From: Geomonas ferrireducens
GTDB lineage: Bacteria; Desulfobacterota; Desulfuromonadia; Geobacterales; Geobacteraceae
Direction: 5' to 3'
DNA: 64,000 nt
Assembly: GCF_004917065.1 (NCBI RefSeq)
Contig: NZ_SSYA01000002.1
Coordinates: 473,897-537,896, forward strand
In this document: positions 1 through 10,100 of the stretch, piece by piece
Position numbering within the stretch: the stretch's first letter is position 1
Layout: every line of letters begins with the position of its first letter
Position numbers and translations under genes: made by a program
Notes under the pieces: generated by a model
Databases searched by the model: none
Told to the model about the DNA's origin: nothing
The model's input: only the letters and a program-made list of their open reading frames with translations

Positions 1-28
1 ACCGAGACGGTTTCACAGAATTTAATGA

Positions 29-1165
<1,137 letters not shown>

Positions 1166-1197
1166 AAGAGTAAGAAAACAATCCAGGAGGTAACTAA

Positions 1198-1521
1198 ATG
1201 TTAGGTTTGGCGTTTGCGATGGCTGCTCCCCCCCAGGGTGCTGCTGCGGGCGGAGGTATGATGGCCCAGTTCCAGGGGGTGATCCCGCTGGTATTCATGT
1301 TCGCCATCTTCTACTTCCTGCTCATCAGGCCGCAGCAGAAAAAGGCCAAGGAGCACAGGGCGCTTTTGGACGCGCTCAAGAAAGGCGATCAGGTCGTAAC
1401 TGCCGGCGGCATGCACGGCAAGGTGACCGCACTGGACGACCAGGTGGTGACCCTCGAGATCGCTCCCGGCGTCAACGTCAGGATCAACAAGGGGTATATT
1501 GCGTCTGTGAAGCAGGACTAA
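1198..1521 (+). CDS. yajC: Sec translocase accessory subunit YajC
   Basis: YajC is a small single-span inner-membrane protein that associates with SecDF. The 107-residue product has one hydrophobic segment at about residues 28-43 (VIPLVFMFAIFYFLLI). It is followed by the family signature RPQQKKAKEH and a small cytoplasmic domain containing GDQVVTAGGMHGKV. An AGGAGG ribosome-binding site precedes the ATG. It sits 32 bp after tgt and 36 bp before secD, in one transcription unit. Confidence 0.96.
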   Translation: MLGLAFAMAAPPQGAAAGGGMMAQFQGVIPLVFMFAIFYFLLIRPQQKKAKEHRALLDALKKGDQVVTAGGMHGKVTALDDQVVTLEIAPGVNVRINKGYIASVKQD

Positions 1522-1557
1522 TGCATTGATCCAATTTTTCCGAAAGGAGCTTTTCCC

Positions 1558-3156
1558 ATGAAGGGTTATACCTGGCGCATTTCTCTCATCCTTATTTTCA
1601 TCATCGCCTCGTGCGTCTACCTGACGCCGACGCTGGTCGACACGCTCCCCACGTGGTGGAGCGGTCTGCTCCCCAAGGACAAGATCCACTTAGGTCTTGA
1701 CCTGCAGGGGGGTACCCACCTCGTCATGGAGGTTGAGACCCAGAAGGCCGTCGAAGGCTCCCTCGAGCTGATCGCAACCGACCTTGAGGACTCTCTCAAC
1801 TCCCAGAACCTCCGCTTCAAGAGGGTGGCCCGTCTTGGCGGCGACAAGGTGCAGCTCACCCTTTACGACCGCGGTTCCGCCGACAAGGTGCAGGCCATGG
1901 TCAAGAAGAAGTACCCCGACCTCGAAGCCCTTCCGGTGTTCGACGAGGGTGGCTTCGTCAACATGCAGCTGCGCATCAACGAGAAGGAAGCCCAGGTCAG
2001 GAAGGACCGCGCCGTGGCGCAGGCCCTGGAGACCATCCGCAACAGGATTGACCAGTTCGGCGTTTCCGAACCGGTGATCCAGCGTGAGGGGCTCAACCAC
2101 ATCGTCGTGCAGCTCCCGGGCATCAAGGATCCGAAGCGCGCCATCGAGCTGATCGGCAAGACCGCCCGTCTCGAGTTCAAGCTGGTCGATGAGTCCGTTA
2201 ACGCGGCAACCGCGACCGCAAGCTCGGTCCCCGAGGACGACGAGCTCCTCTACGAGAAGAGAACCGATCCCGCCACCGGCGCGGTCAGCGAGACGCCGCT
2301 TGTCGTGAAGAAGAAAGCCATGATCACCGGCGAGCTTCTGACCGACGCCCAGATCAGGATCGATTCCCAGTACAACCAGCCTTACGTCGCCATCGAGTTC
2401 AACTCGACGGGCGCGCGTCTGTTCGACCAGGTGACCGCGGCCAACGTCGGCAAGCGCTTCGCCATCGTGCTCGACAGCAACATCTACTCCGCTCCGGTGA
2501 TCCGCGAGAGGATCTCCGGCGGTTCCGCCCAGATCTCCGGCTCCTTCACCGAGAAGGACGCCGCCGACCTCGCCATCGTGCTGCGCGCCGGTTCGCTTCC
2601 CGCACCGGTCAAGATCCTGCAGAACATCACCGTCGGTCCTTCCCTCGGGCGCGACTCGATCCACAAGGGTCTCATGGCAGGCCTCATCGGCGTACTTCTC
2701 GTCGTGAGCTTCATGGCGATGTACTACAAGATCTCCGGCATGGTGGCGAACTTCGGGATGGTGCTGAACATCCTCTTCCTGATGGGCGCGCTCTCGGCCC
2801 TTGGCGCCACCCTGACCCTGCCGGGCATCGCTGCTATCGTTCTCCTGGTCGGTATGTCGGTCGACTCCAACGTCCTCATCTTCGAGAGGATCAGGGAGGA
2901 GCTGCGGCTCGGCAAGACGCCGCACGCAGCCCTCGACGCAGGCTACGACAAGGCGTTTCTCACCATCATGGACTCGCACGTGACCGCCCTCATCACCGCG
3001 GCGGTGCTGTTCCAGTTCGGCACCGGTCCGGTCAAGGGTTTCGCCGTCTCCCTGAGCCTCGGTATCATCATCAACCTGTTCACGTCGCTTGTTTCCACCA
3101 AGGTGATCTTTGACGCCTTCCTGGAACGCGTCCACGTGAAGAGACTCAGCATATAA
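1558..3156 (+). CDS. secD: Protein translocase subunit SecD
   Basis: SecD works with SecF at the SecYEG channel and uses the proton motive force to pull exported proteins to the periplasmic side. The 532-residue protein has an N-terminal membrane segment (about residues 7-27) followed by the GLDLQGGTHLV motif. A large periplasmic region contains RNRIDQFGVSEP and VQLPGI. The C-terminal bundle of five membrane segments begins near residue 365, with the conserved GMSVDSNVLIFERIREEL. AAAGGAG precedes the ATG. It lies 14 bp upstream of secF. Confidence 0.97.
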   Translation: MKGYTWRISLILIFIIASCVYLTPTLVDTLPTWWSGLLPKDKIHLGLDLQGGTHLVMEVETQKAVEGSLELIATDLEDSLNSQNLRFKRVARLGGDKVQLTLYDRGSADKVQAMVKKKYPDLEALPVFDEGGFVNMQLRINEKEAQVRKDRAVAQALETIRNRIDQFGVSEPVIQREGLNHIVVQLPGIKDPKRAIELIGKTARLEFKLVDESVNAATATASSVPEDDELLYEKRTDPATGAVSETPLVVKKKAMITGELLTDAQIRIDSQYNQPYVAIEFNSTGARLFDQVTAANVGKRFAIVLDSNIYSAPVIRERISGGSAQISGSFTEKDAADLAIVLRAGSLPAPVKILQNITVGPSLGRDSIHKGLMAGLIGVLLVVSFMAMYYKISGMVANFGMVLNILFLMGALSALGATLTLPGIAAIVLLVGMSVDSNVLIFERIREELRLGKTPHAALDAGYDKAFLTIMDSHVTALITAAVLFQFGTGPVKGFAVSLSLGIIINLFTSLVSTKVIFDAFLERVHVKRLSI

Positions 3157-3170
3157 GGAGGGGGACGAAC

Positions 3171-4073
3171 ATGGAACTGATCAAGAAGACCAACATAGAC
3201 TTCATCGGCATGAGGAAGTTCTCCTTCCTCGCCTCCGGCATCATGGCCATCATCGGCATTCTCGGCATCATCGCCATCGCCCGCGGGACCGCCAACATGG
3301 GGATCGATTTCTCCGGCGGCACCTCGATGCAGATCAAGTTCGCCCAGCCTGCCAACAGCCAGGCCGTGCGTGACGCGCTCGGCAAGGCCGGCATCAAGGA
3401 AGTGGAGCTGCAGGAAGTAACCGGCGGCAACCAGATCCTCATCAAGATGCACAAGTCGACCGGCAAGTCCGCCGACGCGGTTTCCGACGCGCTGAAAGCA
3501 GGCATCCCCGGAAACAGCTTCACCGTTGAAAGCTCCACCGAGATCGGCCCGTCCATCGGGGAGAAGCTCAAGCAGGACACCCTCGTAGCCGTGGCGCTCT
3601 CCATGCTCGGGATCATCATCTACATCGCCTGGCGCTTCGACTTCAAGTTCGGCGTGGGCGCGGTCGTCGCCACCATGCACGACGTCCTGGCCATGATCGC
3701 CGTGTTCTACGTGCTGCACCGCGAGGTCAACATCCTCTTCATCACCGCGGTGCTCACCATCGCCGGTTACTCGCTCACCGATACCGTCGTCGTCTTCGAC
3801 CGTATCCGCGAGAACATGCACAAGAGTCTCAAGGACCCGATGCTCATCATCTTCAACCGCAGCATCAACGAGACCCTTTCCCGTACCATCATCACCTCGG
3901 TGACCACCTTCCTTGCTGCCGTTTCTCTCTTCCTCTTCGGTGGCGAGGTGATCCACGATTTCGCCTTCGCGCTGGTCGTGGGGGTCGTGGTGGCCACCTA
4001 TTCTTCCATCTTCGTGGCGAGCCCCATCGTCGCGGTTTGGGAAAAGAAAGCGGTAGAGGTTGAGGCCGCCTAA
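3171..4073 (+). CDS. secF: Protein translocase subunit SecF
   Basis: SecF is the second half of the SecDF export motor. The 300-residue protein has a first membrane span near residues 18-38, then GIDFSGGTSMQIKF, a small periplasmic domain and a five-helix bundle. The bundle contains GYSLTDTVVVFDRIREN and ends with VASPIVAVWEKK. AAGGAGGGGGACGAAC precedes the ATG. secD and secF are separate genes here rather than fused. Confidence 0.97.
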   Translation: MELIKKTNIDFIGMRKFSFLASGIMAIIGILGIIAIARGTANMGIDFSGGTSMQIKFAQPANSQAVRDALGKAGIKEVELQEVTGGNQILIKMHKSTGKSADAVSDALKAGIPGNSFTVESSTEIGPSIGEKLKQDTLVAVALSMLGIIIYIAWRFDFKFGVGAVVATMHDVLAMIAVFYVLHREVNILFITAVLTIAGYSLTDTVVVFDRIRENMHKSLKDPMLIIFNRSINETLSRTIITSVTTFLAAVSLFLFGGEVIHDFAFALVVGVVVATYSSIFVASPIVAVWEKKAVEVEAA

Positions 4074-4082
4074 GGAGGTGCC

Positions 4083-4658
4083 GTGAACAGGGAAAACGTA
4101 CTCACCATCGTGGTGGCGTTGATCGTGGGGCTTCTCGGCGGGTACCTGATCTTCAGCATCGCCGGGCACAACAAGGCGCCTCAGCAGGAGATGTCGGTCC
4201 CGCAGGGCGCCGGTTCTCCGACCGACTACCAGCGCCGCATCATCGAAGCGGAGAAGATCGTTGCCAAGGATCCGGACAACCTTCAGGCGTGGATCCAACT
4301 CGGAAACGACTACTTCGACACCGATCAGCCCCAGAAGGCGGTGAACGCCTACGGCAAGGCCCTGGAACTGGATCCGAAAAACCTGAACGTGATGACGGAC
4401 CAGGGGATCATGTACCGAAAGATCGGCTGGTATGACAAGGCGATCGCCAACTTCGAGAAGGCGCAGACCATCGATCCCAAGCACCTGCAGAGCCTCTATA
4501 ACCTCGGCGTGGTGTATTGGCAGGACCTGAAGCAGCCGGAAAAGGCCAAAGAGGTGTGGATGAAGTACCTGCAGTTCGACTCCACGAGCCCGACGGCGCA
4601 GCAGATCCAGAGCGATCTGAGCACCATGGGGAACATGCCCCCAAGTTTCAAAAAGTAG
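4083..4658 (+). CDS. Membrane-anchored tetratricopeptide repeat protein
   Basis: This 191-residue protein starts with GTG, 9 bp after secF and behind a strong AAGGAGGTG site. An N-terminal membrane anchor (about residues 7-30) is followed by a short linker. About three TPR units run from residue 58 to 160, for example WIQLGNDYFDTDQPQKAVNAY and the similar units after it. TPR arrays are protein-interaction scaffolds, and the position at the end of the yajC-secDF operon suggests a role in envelope assembly or export. The partner cannot be read from sequence. It resembles the C-terminal TPR part of CcmI/NrfG-type proteins but has no other hallmark of them. Confidence 0.85.
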   Translation: MNRENVLTIVVALIVGLLGGYLIFSIAGHNKAPQQEMSVPQGAGSPTDYQRRIIEAEKIVAKDPDNLQAWIQLGNDYFDTDQPQKAVNAYGKALELDPKNLNVMTDQGIMYRKIGWYDKAIANFEKAQTIDPKHLQSLYNLGVVYWQDLKQPEKAKEVWMKYLQFDSTSPTAQQIQSDLSTMGNMPPSFKK

Positions 4659-4661
4659 AAG

Positions 4662-4689
4662 AAAAACCCGCTTCGGCGGGTTTTTTTTT
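4662..4689 (+). terminator. Intrinsic terminator after the tgt-secDF-TPR operon
   Basis: AAACCCGC and GCGGGTTT form a perfect stem around a TTCG tetraloop, followed by a run of nine T. This is a textbook Rho-independent terminator, 4 bp after the TPR gene stop codon. Confidence 0.93.
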
Positions 4690-4773
4690 GCCCGGTGCCG
4701 CACCACATTAGTTTCGCAGGGGCGCGGCGCTTATGATATTATTGCTCACTGTTTTTCATCGGGGGGAAGGTGA

Positions 4774-6492
4774 ATGAAACCTGTTACGGATAGATGCTGG
4801 CGGGCAAGAGAAGCCGATGCCGGGACCATAGCTGAGCTCGCGCGCTGCGGCGTCTCTCCGCTTATCGCCCGCCTTCTTGCGCAGCGCGGCGTCTCGACTC
4901 CGGACGACGCCGAGGCGTACCTTAACCCGGTCCTCTCCAAGCTGCACGATCCCATGCTTTTGAAGGGGATGGCGCAGGCGGTGGAGCGGCTGGCGCGTGC
5001 CCTCTCCGATAACGAGCGTGTCTGCGTGCACGGTGACTACGACGTGGACGGCGTCACCTCCTCCGCGCTTCTCATCAGCTTTTTCAGGGGCATCGGCCTC
5101 GATTGCTTCCCGTACATTCCGAAACGGCTCACCGAAGGGTACGGCCTTTCCCCCCAGGGCGTTGCCGCCGCATCACAGGCGGGCGCCAAGGTGCTCGTCA
5201 CGGTTGACTGCGGCATCACTGCAGTTGCCGAGGCAGCCCTTTGCCGCGAGGCCGGTATCGACCTGATCGTCACCGATCATCATGCTCCGGCGGCGGAACT
5301 GCCCGACGCCTGCGCCATCGTGAACCCGCTGCAGCCGGGGTGCCCGTTCCCCTTCAAATCGTTGGCCGGCGTCGGTGTCGCCTTTCACCTCGTCGTCGCA
5401 CTGCGCGCGAGGCTGCGCGAGGAAGGGCGCTTCGAGCGCGGCAGCGAGCCGGACTTGAGGGAGTACCTCGACCTGGTGGCCCTTGGCACCATCGCGGACG
5501 TGGTGCCGCTTTTGGGGACGAACCGGGTGCTGACGAGCTACGGGCTGAAACAGCTTAGCTCCGGGAGCAGGGTCGGCATAGAAGCGCTCAAGGAGGTGGC
5601 GGGGATAACGGGTGACATCGGCTGCGGCGCGGTCGGCTTCCGTCTTGCTCCCCGCATCAACGCGGCGGGGCGACTCGAGGACGCAGCCTTAGGGCTCGAG
5701 CTTCTCCTCTGCAGCGATCCCCCGCGCGCCCGCACCATAGCAAAAGAGCTCGACGAGGCGAACGCCGAGCGGCAGGCCCTCGAACGGGCCACCTTCGAGG
5801 AGGCGCGCGCCATGCTCGAGCAGGGTGCCTGCCGCGGCAGAAAGAGCATCGTGCTAGGCTCCGAGATGTGGCACCCCGGCGTGATCGGCATCGTCGCCTC
5901 CCGCATCGTGGAGATGTTCCACCGTCCCGCCATCCTCTTCGCCTTCGAAGACGGCACCGGGCGGGGCTCCGGGCGAAGCATTTCCCGTTTCCATCTGCTG
6001 GACGCCATAAAAAGCTGCGCCGACCACCTGCTGCGCTTCGGCGGACACAGCCATGCCGCAGGCCTCTCCATAGCGCAGGATGAGCTGGAGCGTTTCGCGC
6101 TCAGCTTCGATGAAGCCGCCCAGGAGGTCCTCGACGCCGATGCGCTCACGCCGACGCTCGCCTTCGACCTGGAGCTCGAAGCCCTGGCCATCGACCAGGG
6201 GCTTGTCAAAGAGCTCGAGCGGCTGAAGCCGTTCGGCATGGGGAACCCGGAACCGCTCTTCGTTCTGAAGAGCGCCGTTGTTGAGGAGAGCCGCGTGCTG
6301 AGGGGCGGGCATCTGAAACTGAGGGTAGGGCAGGGTGGGCGCAGTTTCGACGCCATCGCCTTCGGCCTTGCCGAAAAAGGGATCCCGGACGGTCGGGTGG
6401 ACCTCCTCTTCTCGCCGGCGATCAACGTGTGGAACGGCAGGACCTCGCTCCAGCTCACGGTGAAGGACCTGCGCCCGGAGGGAACATGTTAA
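4774..6492 (+). CDS. recJ: Single-stranded-DNA-specific 5'-3' exonuclease RecJ
   Basis: RecJ degrades single-stranded DNA 5' to 3' in recombination and mismatch or base-excision repair. The 572-residue protein is of typical length. The DHH phosphoesterase core shows HGDYDVDGVTSSALL (motif I, about residues 87-101), VDCGIT, VTDHHAP (motif III) and a downstream ALGTIADVVPL segment. The DHHA1 domain carries GRGSGRS and FGGHSHAAGLS. A C-terminal OB-like region ends at ...TVKDLRPEGTC. GGGGGAAGGTGA precedes the ATG. The stop codon overlaps the start of the following transporter gene by 7 bp, so the two are probably co-translated. Confidence 0.96.
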   Translation: MKPVTDRCWRAREADAGTIAELARCGVSPLIARLLAQRGVSTPDDAEAYLNPVLSKLHDPMLLKGMAQAVERLARALSDNERVCVHGDYDVDGVTSSALLISFFRGIGLDCFPYIPKRLTEGYGLSPQGVAAASQAGAKVLVTVDCGITAVAEAALCREAGIDLIVTDHHAPAAELPDACAIVNPLQPGCPFPFKSLAGVGVAFHLVVALRARLREEGRFERGSEPDLREYLDLVALGTIADVVPLLGTNRVLTSYGLKQLSSGSRVGIEALKEVAGITGDIGCGAVGFRLAPRINAAGRLEDAALGLELLLCSDPPRARTIAKELDEANAERQALERATFEEARAMLEQGACRGRKSIVLGSEMWHPGVIGIVASRIVEMFHRPAILFAFEDGTGRGSGRSISRFHLLDAIKSCADHLLRFGGHSHAAGLSIAQDELERFALSFDEAAQEVLDADALTPTLAFDLELEALAIDQGLVKELERLKPFGMGNPEPLFVLKSAVVEESRVLRGGHLKLRVGQGGRSFDAIAFGLAEKGIPDGRVDLLFSPAINVWNGRTSLQLTVKDLRPEGTC

Positions 6493-7385
6493 GGGGGGAG
6501 CGCTTCAACAAGGCGGACCGCGTGATCAGGATCGGCTTCTGGAGTAACGCCGTCCTCATGGTCATGAAGCTTGCCGCCGGGCATTACGGCCATTCCGGCG
6601 CCGTGTTCGCCGACGGTATCGAGAGTGCCTGTGATTTCATCGCCATCGGGCTGACCATCATCGCCCTCAAGGTGGGGCGCAAGCCCTGCGACGAGGATCA
6701 TCCCTACGGACACGGCAAAGTGGAAAGCCTTTCCGCCATCCTCGTTTCCCTGGTGATCTGCGGCACCGGTGCCTGGGTCCTTTACGGGGCCGCCTCCACC
6801 GTCAGAGCGGGTAGCTATGAGGCCCCGGCACTCGTCGCCGTGGTCACCGCGGCGGCGACCATCGTGGTCAAGGAGTCCTTGTACCGCTATTCCATCAGGG
6901 TGGGGGGGAGCCTCGGCAGCCCGGCGCTGCTCGCCATCGCCAAGGATCACAGAAAGGACGCCGTCACATCCATCGCCACCCTGATCGGCGTCGGCGGCGC
7001 CTATATGGGCTTCGGCATCATGGACCCGATCGCCGCAGGCGTCACCTCGATTTTCATCTTCCACATCGGCATCCACACCTTCCGCACCTCGGCGCACGAG
7101 CTCATGGACGGCCAGCCCGAACAGGAGATCCTCGACGCCATCTCGCGCCTGGCCGGATCGGTCGAGGGGGTGGACCAGGTGCACGAGATAAGGGCCCGCC
7201 ACTCAGGACAGTACCTCATAGTAGACTTAAAGCTCGACATGCCCCCCGACATGACGGTCAAGCACTCTCACGACATCGCGACCGAGGTCAAAAAACGCAT
7301 CTTCGACCACTTCAACAACGTGGGGGACGTCATGATCCACATCAACCCTTCCGACGAGCCACACGAGGATCTCATCCGGCTGTGA
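6486..7385 (+). CDS. Cation diffusion facilitator family metal transporter
   Basis: This 299-residue inner-membrane protein probably exports divalent metal ions (Zn, Fe, Co or Mn) in exchange for protons. The start was placed at the ATG inside the recJ end because GGAGGGAAC precedes it. The upstream in-frame ATG at 6429 would add 19 residues with no family similarity. Family marks are FADGIESACDFIAIGL in membrane helix 2, DEDHPYGHGKVESLSA between helices 2 and 3, and HRKDAVTS in helix 5. A C-terminal cytoplasmic ferredoxin-like domain follows, with the HEIRARHSGQYLIVDL and HSHDIATEV patterns. The substrate metal cannot be assigned safely. Confidence 0.92.
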   Translation: MLRGERFNKADRVIRIGFWSNAVLMVMKLAAGHYGHSGAVFADGIESACDFIAIGLTIIALKVGRKPCDEDHPYGHGKVESLSAILVSLVICGTGAWVLYGAASTVRAGSYEAPALVAVVTAAATIVVKESLYRYSIRVGGSLGSPALLAIAKDHRKDAVTSIATLIGVGGAYMGFGIMDPIAAGVTSIFIFHIGIHTFRTSAHELMDGQPEQEILDAISRLAGSVEGVDQVHEIRARHSGQYLIVDLKLDMPPDMTVKHSHDIATEVKKRIFDHFNNVGDVMIHINPSDEPHEDLIRL

Positions 7386-7432
7386 CTTTTCCTTTACACC
7401 CACCTTTTCGGTCGGCTTTTGTCACAACTCTC

Positions 7433-7462
7433 TTGACAGATACTCATGTTAGGTAGTATTAG
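7433..7462 (+). promoter_or_regulatory. Probable sigma70 promoter of the dodecahaem cytochrome gene
   Basis: A perfect -35 TTGACA lies at 7433-7438. The best -10 candidates are TAGTAT (15 bp spacing) and TATTAG (18 bp spacing), each matching the consensus at four of six positions. It lies about 45 bp upstream of the start codon. Confidence 0.5.
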
Positions 7463-7507
7463 GATCAGTCGATTGCAGTGAATACAATGTTATTTTGGGG
7501 AGGAATG

Positions 7508-8344
7508 ATGAAAAAAAGTAGTCTGTCGCTGTTCATCGCGGCCTTGATTCTCGTCGCTTCTACGGCCTTCGCGGGCAAGATGGCGACCGTTGACATCCCG
7601 GAAAAGCCCGAGATGTACGCCACCGCTCCGGCTGCGCTTACCCCGCAGCAGTGCGCCCAGTGTCACACCGGCGCCTTCAACGGCCTGAAGAACGCCGGCG
7701 GCAAGCACCGTTTCGATTGCCAGGCCTGCCACACCGTGATCCACGCTTACAATCCCAAAAAGGCCAACTACGACGAGGTGATGCCTAAGTGCGCCTCCTG
7801 TCACACCGATATCCACGGTCCGACCGCGAAGGACTGCGCCAGCTGCCACAGCAACCCGCACACCCCGCGCAAGGTTGCCATGACCCCGAGGCTTGCCGGC
7901 GCTTGCGCCACCTGCCATGCCGACGAGAAGGCAGAGCTGGTTAAGTTCCCGAGCAAGCACACCAACGTTTCCTGCGACCGCTGCCACACCTCGCACGGCT
8001 ACAAGCCGTCCTGCTTCATGTGCCACAGGCCGCACTACAGGGATCAGCCTGTTGAAGCCTGCGCCAAGTGCCACTCGGTTCACAAGCCGAAGATGGTCAC
8101 CTACCAGGGTACCGACTGGAACCAGACCTGCGCTTCCTGCCACGGCAAGATCGCTGAAAAGCTGAGGAAGACCGCCAGCCGCCACAACAAGGTCGCCTGC
8201 GCTTCCTGCCACAAATCCAAGCACGGCTACATCCCGCAGTGCACCGAGTGCCACAAGGCTCCGCATCCGAAGACCATCCTGGATCGCTTCCCGAAATGCC
8301 TGGGTTGCCACCTCGATGTTCACGACCTGCCGAGCATGAAGTAA
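7508..8344 (+). CDS. Secreted dodecahaem c-type cytochrome (12 CXXCH)
   Basis: This periplasmic or exported electron carrier has a Sec signal peptide (MKKSSLSLFIAALILVASTAFA). The mature part contains twelve CXXCH haem c motifs in about 250 residues, from CAQCH near the N-terminus to CLGCH near the C-terminus. Several repeat as a unit resembling CASCH...H, as in cytochrome c7/NapC-NrfH-like and other multihaem folds. The ATG at 7508 was chosen because GGGGAGGA lies about 4 bp upstream; the adjacent ATG at 7505 sits too close. The gene stands alone between its own promoter and terminator. A role in extracellular or periplasmic electron transfer is inferred from the family; the partner is unknown. 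Confidence 0.92.
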   Translation: MKKSSLSLFIAALILVASTAFAGKMATVDIPEKPEMYATAPAALTPQQCAQCHTGAFNGLKNAGGKHRFDCQACHTVIHAYNPKKANYDEVMPKCASCHTDIHGPTAKDCASCHSNPHTPRKVAMTPRLAGACATCHADEKAELVKFPSKHTNVSCDRCHTSHGYKPSCFMCHRPHYRDQPVEACAKCHSVHKPKMVTYQGTDWNQTCASCHGKIAEKLRKTASRHNKVACASCHKSKHGYIPQCTECHKAPHPKTILDRFPKCLGCHLDVHDLPSMK

Positions 8345-8360
8345 GTTTCGCCTCTATGGC

Positions 8361-8399
8361 AAACAAAGGCCCCGGGAATCCCCGGGGCCTTTGTTGTTT
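8361..8399 (+). terminator. Intrinsic terminator after the cytochrome gene
   Basis: AAACAAAGGCCCCGGG pairs with CCCGGGGCCTTTGTTGTTT around a short AAT-type loop. The stem is long and largely symmetric, so it could act in both directions. Confidence 0.88.
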
Positions 8400-8578
8400 C
8401 AGCGCCAAAACGTGACCTCCGTCACAAAAAAATCCCAGCCCATCCTGTATCGTAGCTTCCAGCTTGTTTTCCTGCAGAAGACCGTTCGCCCGCCGAAACC
8501 TCCCGCTTCTGCACTTCAACGTCAACCGCAGTCCTAACTCGAAGTTTCTGTGGCAACACGGAACGTAAAAGGAAGCTC

Positions 8579-9988
8579 GTGCGCGTTATAGTCCTGTTTC
8601 TGTTACTCCTGTCGTTCCCGCTTCTCGCCCCGGTCAAGCTCCACGCCATGGTCGACCCCGCGGTTACCGCTTCCGTCACCACTGCAAACCTCGATCGCCT
8701 TCTGGAACGTGCCATGGCCGACGACCTCATCGCAGGCGGGGTGGTGGTGGTCGGCAATCACGAGGGGATCCTCGCCACCGCGGCGCGCGGCCAGGTGAGT
8801 CCCTCCGCCGGGGCGCCCGCCATCACCGACCGTACCATTTTCGATGTCGCCTCCCTTACCAAGGTGATCGCCACCACCCCGGCGGTCATCAAACTCCTGG
8901 ACGAGGGACGCATCGCGCTCACCAACCCCCTTTCCCGTTGGTTCCCCGAACTTGCAGGCACCGACAAGGGAAGCATCACCATCCTAAACCTGATGACCCA
9001 CACCTCCGGCCTATCCGACGTGATGGTCGGCCAGGACCGCAGCGTTGATGGGCTCGTGCGCAAGGTGGCGGCACAGCGGTCGCGCCTTCCCGGCTCGGGC
9101 TTCGAGTATGCCGATATAAACTTCATCCTGCTCGGCGAACTGGTGCACCGCGTTTCCGGCGAGCGGCTGGACCGGTTCTGCCGCGAAGAGATTTACACTC
9201 CGCTCGGCACTCGCGACACGGCTTTTCTTCCCTCGCGTGACGGCACAAGCGATATCGCCCCGACCTCCGGGAGCCAGGGCGGGGTAGTGCAGGATCAGAA
9301 CGCGCGCCTTCTGGGCGGGGTTGCCGGGCATGCCGGTCTCTTCAGCTCGGCCTATGACCTCGCACGCTATGCGCGTCTCATGCTGGGGAAGGGTACCCTC
9401 GACGGCACCCGGATCCTCTCGGAAGAGGCGGTCGGCCAGATGACGACCCCGTATCTATGCAACAACGGCCGGGTGAAGCGCGGCCTTGGCTGGGATATCT
9501 CTTCACCCTTCTCCGCACCGAAGGGGACCTTGTTCTCGGATGCCTCCTACGGCCACACCGGCTACAGCGGCTCTTCGATCTGGATCGACCCCCAGCAGGA
9601 CATGTTCGTGATCATGCTGACCAGGCGCGTCGATTACCGTAACGTGCACAACTTCAACCAACTGCGCCGCAACGTTTCCACCGTTGCCGCCGCCGACTTC
9701 AGGGTAGGGGCGGGTGACGAGGTGCCTGCAGTCGAAGCGGAGGCCGTGAAAGCCCGCATCATCGCGGCGTCGGCCGCCGTGTTCAGGAAGGAGCCTCGCC
9801 GTTTCAGGCTCGCCTTATTCGGGCACCGTGACGATCGTCGTGCGGCGAAGTGTTCGGTCAAGCCGGGACGTCGGGCGGTACAGGCTCGCGCCGGGCATCG
9901 CAGCAAGATCACCGCCAAGGTTGCCAAGAACGATGCAAGCAAGGCACGCGCGGGTGCCAAAAAACGCCGCACACTATCAAGAAGCTGA
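8579..9988 (+). CDS. Exported serine hydrolase, class C beta-lactamase/EstB family, with basic tail
   Basis: This is a serine hydrolase of the penicillin-binding-protein/beta-lactamase fold. The actual substrate (ester, peptide or cell-wall fragment) is not evident. The start is GTG behind AAAGGAAGC. A signal peptide spans residues 1-23. The catalytic SLTK tetrad lies at 92-95, YADIN at 177-181 takes the place of YxN, and a C-terminal HTG (in YGHTGYSGSS) is near residue 323. The fold ends near residue 400. The last 60-70 residues are very rich in Lys, Arg and Ala, ending KKRRTLSRS, which is unusual for the family. They may bind nucleic acid or peptidoglycan, or may reflect a frameshift into a shadow frame. 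Confidence 0.85.
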   Translation: MRVIVLFLLLLSFPLLAPVKLHAMVDPAVTASVTTANLDRLLERAMADDLIAGGVVVVGNHEGILATAARGQVSPSAGAPAITDRTIFDVASLTKVIATTPAVIKLLDEGRIALTNPLSRWFPELAGTDKGSITILNLMTHTSGLSDVMVGQDRSVDGLVRKVAAQRSRLPGSGFEYADINFILLGELVHRVSGERLDRFCREEIYTPLGTRDTAFLPSRDGTSDIAPTSGSQGGVVQDQNARLLGGVAGHAGLFSSAYDLARYARLMLGKGTLDGTRILSEEAVGQMTTPYLCNNGRVKRGLGWDISSPFSAPKGTLFSDASYGHTGYSGSSIWIDPQQDMFVIMLTRRVDYRNVHNFNQLRRNVSTVAAADFRVGAGDEVPAVEAEAVKARIIAASAAVFRKEPRRFRLALFGHRDDRRAAKCSVKPGRRAVQARAGHRSKITAKVAKNDASKARAGAKKRRTLSRS

Positions 9989-10100
9989 TCCGACGACTAT
10001 GACGCTCGAAGCAGAAGTTTAAGAACCTTGCCATAGCTTTCAGATTGTGTTACCATTTCTCAGATTAAAAACAGCACATGCTTTTTGCTGGGGCTCTGAC

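Noticed and set aside
2943-4706. 587-residue minus-strand frame across secD, secF and the TPR gene
   Set aside because: Antisense shadow crossing three certain genes; rich in Asp/His/Val as typical for reversed GC-rich codons.
6429-6485. N-terminal extension of the cation transporter
   Set aside because: The 19 extra residues lie inside recJ, have no family similarity, and a good ribosome-binding site precedes the ATG at 6486.
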